Positions 25,677-34,525 of a DNA stretch of 64,000 nucleotides are shown one piece after another. The translations under genes and the position numbers were made by a program. Origin of the DNA: Streptomyces griseoviridis (lineage in GTDB: Bacteria > Actinomycetota > Actinomycetes > Streptomycetales > Streptomycetaceae); assembly GCA_014649155.1 (NCBI GenBank), contig BMSM01000027.1, positions 29,386 to 93,385 on the forward strand, in the 5' to 3' direction. The notes below the pieces were generated by a model that saw only the letters and a list, made by a program, of their open reading frames with translations, searched no databases and had not been told where the DNA came from. Each line of letters begins with the position of its first letter. Position 1 is the first letter of the stretch.

Positions 25677-26441
25677 GTGCCGAAACCAGAAGTGGACCCG
25701 ACCGTGGCGCTCGGCCTCGGCGTCGACCGCGGCAGCCCGGTGCCGCTGTACTTCCAGCTCTCGCAGCAGCTGGAGGCGGCCATCGAGCGCGGCGCGCTGA
25801 CCCCGGGCAGCCTGCTGGGCAACGAGATCGAGCTGGCCGCCCGGCTCGGCCTGTCCCGGCCCACGGTCCGCCAGGCCATCCAGTCCCTCGTCGACAAGGG
25901 CCTCCTCGTCCGCCGCCGCGGAGTCGGCACCCAGGTCGTCCACAGCCAGGTCAAACGCCCCCTGGAGCTGAGCAGCCTCTACGACGACCTGGCGGCGGCC
26001 GGCCAGCGCCCCGGCACGACGGTGCTGGTCAACGACGTCGTCCCGGCGCCCGCCGAGGCCGCCGCCGCGCTCGGCCTGGGGGAGGGGAGCGAGGTCCACC
26101 ACGTGGAGCGGCTGCGGCTGGCCCACGGCGAGCCGATCGCGTACCTGTGCAACTACCTGCCCCCCGGCCTCCTCGACCTCGGCACCCGCCAGCTGGAGGC
26201 CACCGGCCTCTACCGGCTGATGCGGGGCGCCGGGATCACCCTGCACAGCGCCCGCCAGTCCATCGGGGCCCGCGCCGCCACCGCCGCCGAGGCCGAGCGG
26301 CTCGGCGAGGACCCGGGTGCCCCGCTGCTCACCATGCGGCGCGCGACGTACGACGACACGGGCCGCGCCGTCGAGTACGGCACCCACACCTACCGGCCCT
26401 CCCGGTACTCCTTCGAGTTCCAGCTCCTCGTACGGCCCTGA
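25677..26441 (+). CDS. GntR/HutC-family transcriptional regulator
   Basis: 254 residues from GTG 25677. N-terminal winged helix (PLYFQLSQQLEAAIERGALTP; ARLGLSRPTVRQAIQSLVDKGLLVRRRG) and C-terminal UTRA effector domain (about 95-250; VHHVERLRLAHGEPIAYLCNYLP, RRATYDDTGRAVEYG). HutC-type regulators usually sense the sugar or metabolite handled by neighbouring genes; here an ABC sugar transporter and a ROK kinase follow on the same strand. The shared TGTCCKGACA palindrome supports autoregulation and control of that operon. Confidence 0.88.
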   Translation: MPKPEVDPTVALGLGVDRGSPVPLYFQLSQQLEAAIERGALTPGSLLGNEIELAARLGLSRPTVRQAIQSLVDKGLLVRRRGVGTQVVHSQVKRPLELSSLYDDLAAAGQRPGTTVLVNDVVPAPAEAAAALGLGEGSEVHHVERLRLAHGEPIAYLCNYLPPGLLDLGTRQLEATGLYRLMRGAGITLHSARQSIGARAATAAEAERLGEDPGAPLLTMRRATYDDTGRAVEYGTHTYRPSRYSFEFQLLVRP

Positions 26442-26464
26442 GCCGCCGCCCGCGCACGCCGCAA

Positions 26465-26474
26465 TGTCCTGACA
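26465..26474. promoter_or_regulatory. Second TGTCCKGACA site, upstream of ABC sugar operon
   Basis: TGTCCTGACA differs by one base from the palindrome before gntR. A 14-bp perfect palindrome, CGGTGGGCCCACCG, follows at 26542-26555 and could be a terminator of gntR or another operator. Confidence 0.45.
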
Positions 26475-26623
26475 AGGTGGCCGGCACCCGCCCCCCGCGT
26501 GCCGCCTCCGGCGCCCGTGCCCGACAATAGGGCGTTTGGGTCGGTGGGCCCACCGGTCCTCACGCGGGACAGAACCACCACAGAACGCCGCAAGACAGCA
26601 CACAGCAAGAAGGGCACCGCCTC

Positions 26624-27628
26624 GTGGCACGGTTTCGGACCTGGACAGGCATCGCGCTGGCAGGGGCATTGTCACTCTCCCTCGTCGGATGCAGCAGTAC
26701 CGGCGGCAAGCGCGCCGAGGACGCCCGGAAGGCCGCCGCGGCCCAGGGGAGGGCGGCGGTGGACACGCCCCGCTGGACCGTCGCGATGATCACCCACTCG
26801 GGAGACGGCGACACCTTCTGGGACATCGTCCAGAGCGGCGCCGAGCAGGCCGCCGTCAAGGACAACATCAACTTCCTGTACTCCCACGACGACGAGGCCC
26901 AGCAGCAGGCGCAGCTCGTGGACGCCGCCGTGGACAAGAAGGTCGACGGGATCATCGTCACGCTCGCCAAGCCGGACGCCATGAAGGCAGCCGTGGCCCG
27001 CGCGGTCAAGGCCGGCATCCCGGTGGTCACCGTGAACTCCGGGTCGGCCGAGTCCAAGGAGTTCGGCGCGCTCACCCACATCGGGCAGGACGAGACGATC
27101 GCCGGCGAGGCGGTCGGCGAGGAACTGAACGAACGCGGCCGCAAGAGCGCCGTCTGCGTCCTGCACGAGCAGGGCAACGTCGGCCACGAACAGCGCTGCG
27201 ACGGCCTAGAGAAGACCTTCGACGGCAAGCTCCAGCGGCTCTACGTCACCGGCACCAGCATGCCGGACGTGCAGTCCGCCCTCGAGGCCAAGCTCCAGAC
27301 CGACAAGAGCGTCGACACCGTCGTCACGCTCGGCGCGCCGTACGCGGACACCGCCGTCAAGGCCAAGGAGGGCGCGAACAGCAAGGCCGAGATCGACACC
27401 TTCGACCTCAACGCCAAGGTCGCGGCCGGCCTGAAGAACGGCACCCTCGGGTTCGCCGTCGACCAGCAGCCCTACCTCCAGGGGTACGAGGCCGTCGACC
27501 TGCTCTGGCTCTACCGGTACAACGCCGACGTCCTCGGCGGCGGCCAGCCCGTGCTCACCGGCCCGCAGATCATCACCGAGGACGACGCCGACGCGCTGGC
27601 CGACTACACGGAGCGGGGCACCCGATGA
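26624..27628 (+). CDS. Sugar ABC transporter substrate-binding lipoprotein
   Basis: 334 residues, GTG 26624. Lipoprotein signal with LSLVGC lipobox, then a periplasmic-binding-protein fold of the ribose/RbsB class: VAMITHSGDGDTFWDIVQSGAEQAA, VDGIIVTLAKPDAM, GIPVVTVNSG and FAVDQQPYLQGYEAV. It captures a monosaccharide or related ligand for the following permease and ATPase. The ligand is not deducible; the ROK kinase downstream suggests a sugar that is phosphorylated after uptake. Confidence 0.88.
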   Translation: MARFRTWTGIALAGALSLSLVGCSSTGGKRAEDARKAAAAQGRAAVDTPRWTVAMITHSGDGDTFWDIVQSGAEQAAVKDNINFLYSHDDEAQQQAQLVDAAVDKKVDGIIVTLAKPDAMKAAVARAVKAGIPVVTVNSGSAESKEFGALTHIGQDETIAGEAVGEELNERGRKSAVCVLHEQGNVGHEQRCDGLEKTFDGKLQRLYVTGTSMPDVQSALEAKLQTDKSVDTVVTLGAPYADTAVKAKEGANSKAEIDTFDLNAKVAAGLKNGTLGFAVDQQPYLQGYEAVDLLWLYRYNADVLGGGQPVLTGPQIITEDDADALADYTERGTR

Positions 27629-28665
27629 CCGCCACCGACGCCCCGGCCGCCGACGAGAGGATCGTGCGGGCCTCGCCCCTGCGGAAGCTGCTGGGCCGCC
27701 CCGAGCTGGGCTCGGTCGTCGGCGCGATCGCCGTCTTCCTCTTCTTCGCCTTCGCCGCCGACAGCTTCCTGCGCGCCTCCAGCCTCAGCACGGTCCTGTA
27801 CGCCTCCTCCACCATCGGCATCATGGCCGTCCCGGTGGCGCTGCTGATGATCGGCGGGGAGTTCGACCTCTCGGCGGGGGTCATGGTGACCTCCTCCGCC
27901 CTGCTGTCGTCGATGTCCAGCTACCAGATGACCGCGAACGTCTGGGTCGGCGTGGGCGTGTCCCTCCTGGTCACCCTCGCCCTCGGTGCCTTCAACGGCT
28001 TCATGCTCAGCCGCACCCGGTTGCCCAGCTTCATCATCACGCTGGGCACCTACCTGATGCTGATCGGCATGAACCTCGGCTTCACCAAGCTGATCGACGA
28101 CACCGTCTCCACCAAGTCCATCGCCGACATGGAGGGCTTCACCTCCGCCAAGGCGGTCTTCGCCTCGACGGTCACCCTCGGCGGCGTCGACTTCAAGATC
28201 ACCATCCTGTGGTGGGTCGTCCTGGTCGCGCTGGCGAGCTGGGTCCTGCTGCGCACCCGCGCCGGCAACTGGATCTTCGCGGTAGGCGGCAACCAGGACG
28301 CGGCCCGCGCGGTCGGCGTCCCGGTGACGAAGACCAAGATCGGCCTCTACATGGGCGTCGCCCTCGGCGCCTGGATCTCCGGTCAGCACCTGCTCTTCTC
28401 GTACGACGTCGTCCAGTCAGGCGAGGGCGTCGGCAATGAGCTGATCTACATCATCGCCGCCGTCATCGGCGGCTGCCTGATCACCGGCGGCTACGGCAGC
28501 GCGGTCGGCTCGGCGGTCGGCGCGCTCATCTTCGGCATGACCAGCAAGGGCATCGTCTTCGCCGAGTGGAACCCCGACTGGTTCAAGTTCTTCCTCGGAG
28601 CGATGCTGCTCCTCGCGACCCTGCTCAACGCCTGGGTCCGCAAGCGCGCGGAGGCCACCAAGTGA
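27625..28665 (+). CDS. Sugar ABC transporter permease (RbsC-like)
   Basis: 346 residues, ATG 27625 overlapping the binding-protein stop (ATGA). About ten hydrophobic segments; the BPD_transp_2 hallmarks MIGGEFDLSAGVMV, LPSFIITLGTYLMLIGMN and VGGNQDAARAVGVPV are present. It forms the homodimeric channel of a ribose-type importer. Confidence 0.9.
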   Translation: MTATDAPAADERIVRASPLRKLLGRPELGSVVGAIAVFLFFAFAADSFLRASSLSTVLYASSTIGIMAVPVALLMIGGEFDLSAGVMVTSSALLSSMSSYQMTANVWVGVGVSLLVTLALGAFNGFMLSRTRLPSFIITLGTYLMLIGMNLGFTKLIDDTVSTKSIADMEGFTSAKAVFASTVTLGGVDFKITILWWVVLVALASWVLLRTRAGNWIFAVGGNQDAARAVGVPVTKTKIGLYMGVALGAWISGQHLLFSYDVVQSGEGVGNELIYIIAAVIGGCLITGGYGSAVGSAVGALIFGMTSKGIVFAEWNPDWFKFFLGAMLLLATLLNAWVRKRAEATK

Positions 28666-29453
28666 CCCAGCCATCGAGTCGTACGCCCCTCGTGGAACTG
28701 TCGGACGTCAGCAAGCAGTACGGCAACGTCCGCGCCCTGGAGGGCGTCTCCCTGACGGCCCGCGCCGGCGAGATCACCTGCGTGCTCGGCGACAACGGCG
28801 CCGGCAAGTCCACCCTCATCAAGATCATCGCGGGGCTCCACCAGCACGACGGCGGCACCCTCGCCCTGGACGGCGAGGAGACCCGTCTCTCCTCGCCCCG
28901 CGAGGCCCTGGACCGGGGCATCGCCACCGTCTACCAGGACCTGGCCGTCGTCCCGCTCATGCCGGTGTGGCGCAACTTCTTCCTCGGCTCCGAGCCGCGC
29001 AAGGGCGCCGGCCCCTTCAAGCGCATGGACGTCGACCACATGCGCCGCACCACCCGCGCGGAGCTGCTCCGCATGGGCATCGACCTGCGCGACGTCGACC
29101 AGCCCATCGGCACCCTCTCCGGCGGCGAGCGCCAGTGCGTGGCGATCGCCCGCGCGGTGTACTTCGGCGCGAAGGTGCTGGTCCTGGACGAGCCGACCGC
29201 CGCGCTGGGCGTGAAGCAGTCGGGCGTCGTCCTGAAGTACGTGGCCGCGGCCCGCGACGAGGGCCTGGCCGTCGTCTTCATCACGCACAACCCGCACCAC
29301 GCGTACCTGGTGGGCGACCGTTTCGTCCTCCTCAAGCGCGGCACGATGACCGGCAACCACACCCGCCACGAGATCACCCTCGACGAACTGACCCGCCAGA
29401 TGGCGGGCGGCAACGAACTCGAGGATCTCCGCCATGAGCTGGAACGCCGCTGA
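28662..29453 (+). CDS. Sugar ABC transporter ATPase, single nucleotide-binding domain
   Basis: 263 residues, GTG 28662 overlapping the permease stop. Walker A GDNGAGKST, signature LSGGERQCVAIARAV, Walker B VLVLDEPTAAL. Ribose-type importers usually have an RbsA with two fused ATPase domains; this one has a single domain, as in several actinobacterial systems, so it should act as a homodimer. Last gene of the three-gene transporter operon. Confidence 0.9.
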   Translation: MTQPSSRTPLVELSDVSKQYGNVRALEGVSLTARAGEITCVLGDNGAGKSTLIKIIAGLHQHDGGTLALDGEETRLSSPREALDRGIATVYQDLAVVPLMPVWRNFFLGSEPRKGAGPFKRMDVDHMRRTTRAELLRMGIDLRDVDQPIGTLSGGERQCVAIARAVYFGAKVLVLDEPTAALGVKQSGVVLKYVAAARDEGLAVVFITHNPHHAYLVGDRFVLLKRGTMTGNHTRHEITLDELTRQMAGGNELEDLRHELERR

Positions 29454-29492
29454 GGACGCCGACTCCGCTCCCCTTGCGCCGACGGCCCAGGG

Positions 29493-29579
29493 GCGCGGGG
29501 AACCGCGCGCTCGACCACGACTCACCCGCACCCGCTCCCGGGGCCGGGGCCTCCCCTGAGGGGCGCGAGGAACCGCGCA
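29493..29579. terminator. Two GGAAC-loop hairpins after the ABC operon
   Basis: GCGCGG-GGAA-CCGCGC (29493-29508) and GCGCG-AGGAAC-CGCGC (29564-29579) share the GGGGCGCGRGGAACCGCGC core that recurs in Streptomyces intergenic regions. They lie between the transporter and ROK genes and probably act as terminators or processing sites. Confidence 0.5.
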
Positions 29580-29688
29580 CCCGGACCGGGCGCCCCGCAC
29601 CCCTCCCCTCCCGCCCACCATCCCCCCCACCCAGCCGCCACCCGCAGGGTTCGGCACCCACCACCCCCGTACGGCACAATCGCACCCG

Positions 29689-30837
29689 ATGAGCACCTAC
29701 CGCGACCTCACCGCCCCCATCGGCTCCCGCCGGGCCACGGCGCTGCGCACCGTCGGCACCAGGGAACGCCGTTCCCACCTGACGGCCCCCCGCGTCCCCA
29801 CGGTCGGCATCGACATCGGCGGCACCAAGGTGATGGCGGGCGTCGTGGACGCCGACGGCACCATCCTGGAGAAGGTCCGCGCGGAGACCCCGGACAAGTC
29901 CAAGAGCCCCAAGGTCGTCGAGGACACCATCGTCGAACTGGTCCTGGACCTCTCCGACCGCCACGACGTCCACGCGGTCGGCATCGGCGCGGCCGGCTGG
30001 GTCGACGCCGACCGCAACCGCATCCTCTTCGCCCCCCACCTGTCCTGGCGCAACGAGCCCCTGCGCGACCGCCTCTCCGGCCGCCTCTCCGTGCCCGTCC
30101 TCGTGGACAACGACGCCAACACCGCCGCCTGGGCGGAATGGCGCTTCGGCGCCGGCCGCGGCGAGGACCACCTCGTCATGATCACCCTCGGCACCGGCAT
30201 CGGCGGCGCCATCCTGGAGGACGGCCAGGTCAAGCGAGGCAAGTACGGCGTCGCCGGCGAGTTCGGGCACATGCAGGTCGTCCCCGGCGGCCACCGCTGC
30301 CCCTGCGGCAACCGCGGCTGCTGGGAGCAGTACAGCTCGGGCAACGCCCTGGTCAGAGAGGCCCGCGAGCTGGCCGCCGCCGACTCCCCGGTGGCGTACG
30401 GGATCATCGAGCACGTCAAGGGCAGCATCGGTGACATCACCGGCCCGATGATCACCGAGCTGGCCCGTGAGGGCGACGCCATGTGCATCGAGCTGCTCCA
30501 GGACATCGGCCAGTGGCTCGGCGTCGGCATCGCCAACCTCGCCGCCGCCCTGGACCCGTCCTGCTTCGTGATCGGCGGCGGCGTCAGCGCCGCCGACGAC
30601 CTGCTCATCGGCCCCGCCCGCGACGCGTTCAAGCGCCAGCTCACCGGCCGCGGCTACCGCCCCGAGGCCCGGATCGTCCGTGCCCAGCTCGGCCCCGAGG
30701 CCGGCATGGTCGGCGCCGCCGACCTGGCCCGCCTGGTCGCCCGCCGCTTCCGCCGCGCCAAGCGCCGCCGGGTGGAACGCCACGAGCGGTACGAGCGCTA
30801 CGCGCAGACCCGCCGTGCGGAGCGGGAGGCGCTGTGA
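29689..30837 (+). CDS. ROK-family sugar kinase (glucokinase-like)
   Basis: 382 residues from ATG 29689. Phosphate motif VGIDIGGTKVMAGVVD near residue 40, catalytic Asp in VLVDNDANTAAWAEWRFGAG, GTGIGGAIL, and the zinc site of ROK kinases HRCPCGNRGCWEQY. It would phosphorylate a hexose imported by the preceding ABC system. The C-terminal ~35 residues are strongly basic (RRFRRAKRRRVERHERYERY), an unusual tail. No ribosome site is visible and CACAAT ends 8 bases before the ATG, so it may be leaderless. Confidence 0.88.
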   Translation: MSTYRDLTAPIGSRRATALRTVGTRERRSHLTAPRVPTVGIDIGGTKVMAGVVDADGTILEKVRAETPDKSKSPKVVEDTIVELVLDLSDRHDVHAVGIGAAGWVDADRNRILFAPHLSWRNEPLRDRLSGRLSVPVLVDNDANTAAWAEWRFGAGRGEDHLVMITLGTGIGGAILEDGQVKRGKYGVAGEFGHMQVVPGGHRCPCGNRGCWEQYSSGNALVREARELAAADSPVAYGIIEHVKGSIGDITGPMITELAREGDAMCIELLQDIGQWLGVGIANLAAALDPSCFVIGGGVSAADDLLIGPARDAFKRQLTGRGYRPEARIVRAQLGPEAGMVGAADLARLVARRFRRAKRRRVERHERYERYAQTRRAEREAL

Positions 30838-31415
30838 CGGGAGCCGTAGCGCCGCACGGCGGACCCGCGAAGGAATCCGGGTCCCCGGCCGAGGACCGCC
30901 GGCATATGATCCGCCGCCGGGCGCTCACCCTGCTCATCATCGTGCTGCTGATCGGCGTCCCGGCGGGCTACCTGCTGATCTCCGCCGAGCAGAGCCGCAG
31001 CAGCGGCCGGGACAAGGAGGAGAAGTACTCCGCGACCGGGCTGACCGAGGGCTGGCCCTCCAAGCTCCAGCGCCGCCTCTACCAGATCCCCGTCCCGCAC
31101 CCGGCCGGCAAGGTCGCGTACTACGAGACGAACAACTGGAAGACCAGCCGCCTCTACATCCAGTTCGAGACCAGCGCCGCCGGGCTGGACGCCTTCCTCG
31201 CGGGCGTCGGCGTCGACCGGGGCGATCTGGAGCGGGACGACATCTCCATCAGCGACCGCGACCGGCGGGTCACCGGCTGGGACTTCTCCGCGCCGGGCCA
31301 GTGGTGGGGTCTGGTCCACACCCAGGAGAACCCCGCCCCCACCCAGGACATCGTGATCAACCTCGCCAACCCCCAGACGCCGATGGTCTACGTCGTCTCC
31401 CGCACCGTCCCCTGA
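30834..31415 (+). CDS. Membrane-anchored hypothetical protein
   Basis: 193 residues, GTG 30834 overlapping the ROK gene stop (GTGA). One N-terminal transmembrane helix (RRRALTLLIIVLLIGVPAGYLL, about residues 27-48), then an extracytoplasmic domain with no recognised catalytic motif (AYYETNNWKTSRLYIQFET; TGWDFSAPGQWWGLVHTQ). Conserved-looking and probably surface exposed. Function unknown; co-transcribed with the kinase. Confidence 0.75.
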   Translation: MTGAVAPHGGPAKESGSPAEDRRHMIRRRALTLLIIVLLIGVPAGYLLISAEQSRSSGRDKEEKYSATGLTEGWPSKLQRRLYQIPVPHPAGKVAYYETNNWKTSRLYIQFETSAAGLDAFLAGVGVDRGDLERDDISISDRDRRVTGWDFSAPGQWWGLVHTQENPAPTQDIVINLANPQTPMVYVVSRTVP

Positions 31416-31443
31416 CCGGCCCGCGGCAGGAGTCCGGAGCCGA

Positions 31444-31466
31444 TTGTCAGACCCCGCCCGTAGAGT
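31444..31466 (+). promoter_or_regulatory. PafBC-like (RecA-independent DNA damage) promoter before the SNF2 gene
   Basis: TTGTCAGAC-N8-TAGAGT matches the spacing and most bases of the actinobacterial RecA-independent damage promoter consensus TTGTCRGTG-N8-TANNNT, which is activated by PafBC. Transcription would start near 31473, leaving a ~65-base leader that contains a 16-bp triplicated repeat. Confidence 0.6.
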
Positions 31467-31477
31467 CGAAGACAGGT

Positions 31478-31523
31478 GGTCCGACGACGGGTCGGTCCGG
31501 CGACGGGCCGGTCCGACGACGGG
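31478..31523. repeat. Triplicate 16-bp repeat in the SNF2 leader
   Basis: GGTCCGACGACGGGTC, GGTCCGGCGACGGGCC and GGTCCGACGACGGG stand head to tail, ending just before the ribosome site GGGAGG. Confidence 0.85.
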
Positions 31524-31537
31524 AGGTGGCAGGACGT

Positions 31538-34525
31538 ATGAGCGGCATGACAGCGGCGCCCGGGCGGGAAGCACCGGGCCGCGAGGCGGACCCGGCCGCG
31601 CGCGTCCCCGTCCGCCTCGCCGCCGTCTTCCTGCCCGCCCCGCTCCCACGCGAGAGCCGGATCGCCTTCTGGGACCCGGACACGGCGGAGCGACCGGAGC
31701 CACGGGCACCGATCGACGCACCGACCCCCTACGAGCCACGGACACCACCTGGCCCAGGGGCGTGGCCCGAGCCGCGCCCGCCGGAGCCGGACGCACCGGC
31801 CGAGCCGGCCGTGAGCCCGCTCACCCCCGCCCCGCTCACGGTCGTACGGCGCCACGGTTCCCGCGTACGCCGCAGGACCGTCCCCGCGCTGACCCTCAGC
31901 GTCGAGGAGGCGCTCCCCCTGCTGGTGCGCGCCCGGCACGACCCGGCCGCGCATCCCGCCACCGCCTGCTGGGGCGCCGCCGCCCTGCACGCCCTGCGGC
32001 TCGCCGCGCGCGGCCGGCTGCTGCCCGGCCTGACCGCCGACGGCCACGACGCCTGGCGGGCCGGCCCGCTGGAGCCGGACGACATCGCCCACCTGCGGGC
32101 CGTCGCCGCCGCCCTGCCGCCCGAGGGCCACGCGGTGCCGCTGGACGGCCCCGGGCCGCTCCGGCTGCCCGAACCCCGCGCGCTGGTCCGCGCCTTCCTG
32201 GACGCGGTCACCGACACCCTGCCCCGCACCCCGGCCGCACCGCACGCCCTCGGCCGGCCCTTCGCCGCCCGCCCCGCCCAGCGGCTGCCCGGCGCGCGGG
32301 ACTGGGCCGCCGAGGTCGCCGCCGGCATGGACGCCGGGGTGCGGATCTCGCTGCGCCTGGACCTGTCGCCGTTCGACCTGTTCGACGCTTCGGGGCTGGG
32401 CGACGCGGACAGCGGGCGCGGCCGGGCCGCCGGCGCCGCGGTGGTCCAGGTGCACAGTCTGGCCGACCCCACCCTGGTGGCCGACGTCGCCGATCTGTGG
32501 TCGGGCGCGGCGGACCCGGCGTTCGGCCCCCGCGCCCGGGTGGACACGGCGCTCGCGGTGCGCCGCGCCGCCCGGACCTGGCCCCCGCTGGACCGGCTCA
32601 CCGAGCAGGACGTGCCCGACGTACTGGCCCTGTCCGAGGAGGAGCTGACCGACCTGCTCGGCGTCGCGGCCACCCGGCTCGCCGCCACCGGCGTCGCCGT
32701 CCACTGGCCCCGCGACCTGGCCCAGGACCTCACCGCGACGGCCGTGGTCCGGCCCGCGCCCGGCTCGGCGACCGACGGTACCGGCTTCTTCGAGAGCGGC
32801 GACCTGCTCCGGTTCGGCTGGCAGCTCGCCCTCGGCGGCGACCCGCTCACCGAGGCCGAGATGGACCGGCTCGCCGAGGCGCACCGCCCGGTCGTCCGGC
32901 TCCGCGACCGCTGGGTGCTGGTCGACCCCGCGCTGGTCCGCCGCGCCCGCAAGCGGGACCTCGGCCTCCTCGACCCGGTCGACGCGCTGTCCGTGGCCCT
33001 CACCGGCACCGCGGAGGTCGACGGTGAGACGGTGGAGGCGGTGCCGGCCGGCGCGCTGGCCGCCCTCCGCGACCGGCTGACCGCGGGGCTGCGCCCCGCC
33101 GAGCCGCCGCCCGGCCTCGCCGCCACCCTCCGCGACTACCAGCTCAAGGGCCTGGCCTGGCTGGACCTGATGACCTCGCTCGGGCTCGGCGGCTGCCTCG
33201 CCGACGACATGGGCCTCGGCAAGACGATCACCCTGATCGCGCTGCACCTGAAGCGGGCCCGTCCCGAACCCACCCTCGTGGTCTGCCCGGCGTCCCTGCT
33301 GGGCAACTGGCAGCGGGAGATCAGCCGGTTCGCCCCCGGCGTCCCCGTCCGCCGCTTCCACGGCCCCGGCCGCACCCTGGACGGCCTGTCCGGCGGGTTC
33401 GTCCTCACCACCTACGGCACCATGCGCTCGGCGGCGGCCCTCCTCGCCGACCGGCCGTGGGGCATGGTCGTCGCCGACGAGGCCCAGCACGTCAAGAACC
33501 CCTACTCGGCGACGGCGAAGGCCCTGCGCACCATCCCGGCCCCCGCCCGCGTCGCCCTCACCGGCACCCCGGTGGAGAACAACCTCTCCGAGCTGTGGGC
33601 CCTCCTCGACTGGACCACCCCCGGCCTGCTGGGCCCGCTGAAGTCCTTCCGCGCCCGGCACGCCCGCGCGGTGGAGACCGGCGAGGACGAGGAGGCGGCG
33701 GCCCGGCTGGCCCGCCTGGTCCGCCCGTTCCTCCTGCGCCGCCGCAAGTCCGACCCCGGCATCGTCCCCGAGCTGCCGCCGAAGACCGAGACCGACCACC
33801 CCGTGCCGCTCACCCGGGAGCAGGCCGCCCTGTACGAGGCGGTGGTGCGCGAGTCGATGGCGGCCATCGAGACGGCGGAGGGCATCGCCCGCCGGGGCCT
33901 GGTGCTGAAGCTGCTGGGCGCGCTGAAGCAGATCTGCGACCACCCCGCGCTGTACCTCAAGGAGGACCACCGGCGGCAGGGCGACGGCGCGGCCGTCCGT
34001 TCCGGCAAACTGGCCCTGCTCGACGAGCTGCTGGACACGGTGCTCGCGGAGGACGGCTCGGTCCTGGTCTTCACCCAGTACGTCGGCATGGCCCGCCTCC
34101 TCACCGCCCACCTCTCCGCCCGCGCGGTCCCCGTCGAGCTGCTGCACGGCGGCACCCCGGTGCCGGAGCGCGAGCGGATGGTCGACCGTTTCCAGGACGG
34201 TGCCACGCCGGTCCTGGTGCTGTCCCTGAAGGCGGCGGGCACCGGCCTCAACCTCACCCGGGCCGGCCACGTCGTCCACTTCGACCGCTGGTGGAACCCG
34301 GCCGTCGAGGAACAGGCCACCGACCGCGCCTACCGCATCGGCCAGACCCAGCCCGTCCAGGTCCACCGCCTGGTCACCGAGGGCACGGTCGAGGACCGCA
34401 TCGCGGAGATGCTCGCCGCCAAGCGCGCCCTCGCCGACGCGATCCTCGGCTCCGGCGAGTCCGCCCTCACCGAGCTGACCGACCGGGAGCTGTCCGACCT
34501 GGTGTCCCTGCGGAGGCCGGCATGA
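31538..34525 (+). CDS. SNF2-family DEAD/DEAH-like helicase
   Basis: 995 residues, ATG 31538. The N-terminal half carries a SNF2-associated region; the RecA-like lobes start near residue 530. Motif I DDMGLGKT (~556), motif II DEAQ (~646), LTGTPVENN, LSLKAAGTGLNLT and motif VI QATDRAYRIGQTQPVQVHRL (~927) are all intact. Such enzymes are dsDNA translocases. Translational coupling (ATGA) to a SWIM zinc-finger gene is the standard bacterial arrangement. The PafBC-like promoter suggests a role in DNA repair or restart after damage. Confidence 0.93.
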   Translation: MSGMTAAPGREAPGREADPAARVPVRLAAVFLPAPLPRESRIAFWDPDTAERPEPRAPIDAPTPYEPRTPPGPGAWPEPRPPEPDAPAEPAVSPLTPAPLTVVRRHGSRVRRRTVPALTLSVEEALPLLVRARHDPAAHPATACWGAAALHALRLAARGRLLPGLTADGHDAWRAGPLEPDDIAHLRAVAAALPPEGHAVPLDGPGPLRLPEPRALVRAFLDAVTDTLPRTPAAPHALGRPFAARPAQRLPGARDWAAEVAAGMDAGVRISLRLDLSPFDLFDASGLGDADSGRGRAAGAAVVQVHSLADPTLVADVADLWSGAADPAFGPRARVDTALAVRRAARTWPPLDRLTEQDVPDVLALSEEELTDLLGVAATRLAATGVAVHWPRDLAQDLTATAVVRPAPGSATDGTGFFESGDLLRFGWQLALGGDPLTEAEMDRLAEAHRPVVRLRDRWVLVDPALVRRARKRDLGLLDPVDALSVALTGTAEVDGETVEAVPAGALAALRDRLTAGLRPAEPPPGLAATLRDYQLKGLAWLDLMTSLGLGGCLADDMGLGKTITLIALHLKRARPEPTLVVCPASLLGNWQREISRFAPGVPVRRFHGPGRTLDGLSGGFVLTTYGTMRSAAALLADRPWGMVVADEAQHVKNPYSATAKALRTIPAPARVALTGTPVENNLSELWALLDWTTPGLLGPLKSFRARHARAVETGEDEEAAARLARLVRPFLLRRRKSDPGIVPELPPKTETDHPVPLTREQAALYEAVVRESMAAIETAEGIARRGLVLKLLGALKQICDHPALYLKEDHRRQGDGAAVRSGKLALLDELLDTVLAEDGSVLVFTQYVGMARLLTAHLSARAVPVELLHGGTPVPERERMVDRFQDGATPVLVLSLKAAGTGLNLTRAGHVVHFDRWWNPAVEEQATDRAYRIGQTQPVQVHRLVTEGTVEDRIAEMLAAKRALADAILGSGESALTELTDRELSDLVSLRRPA

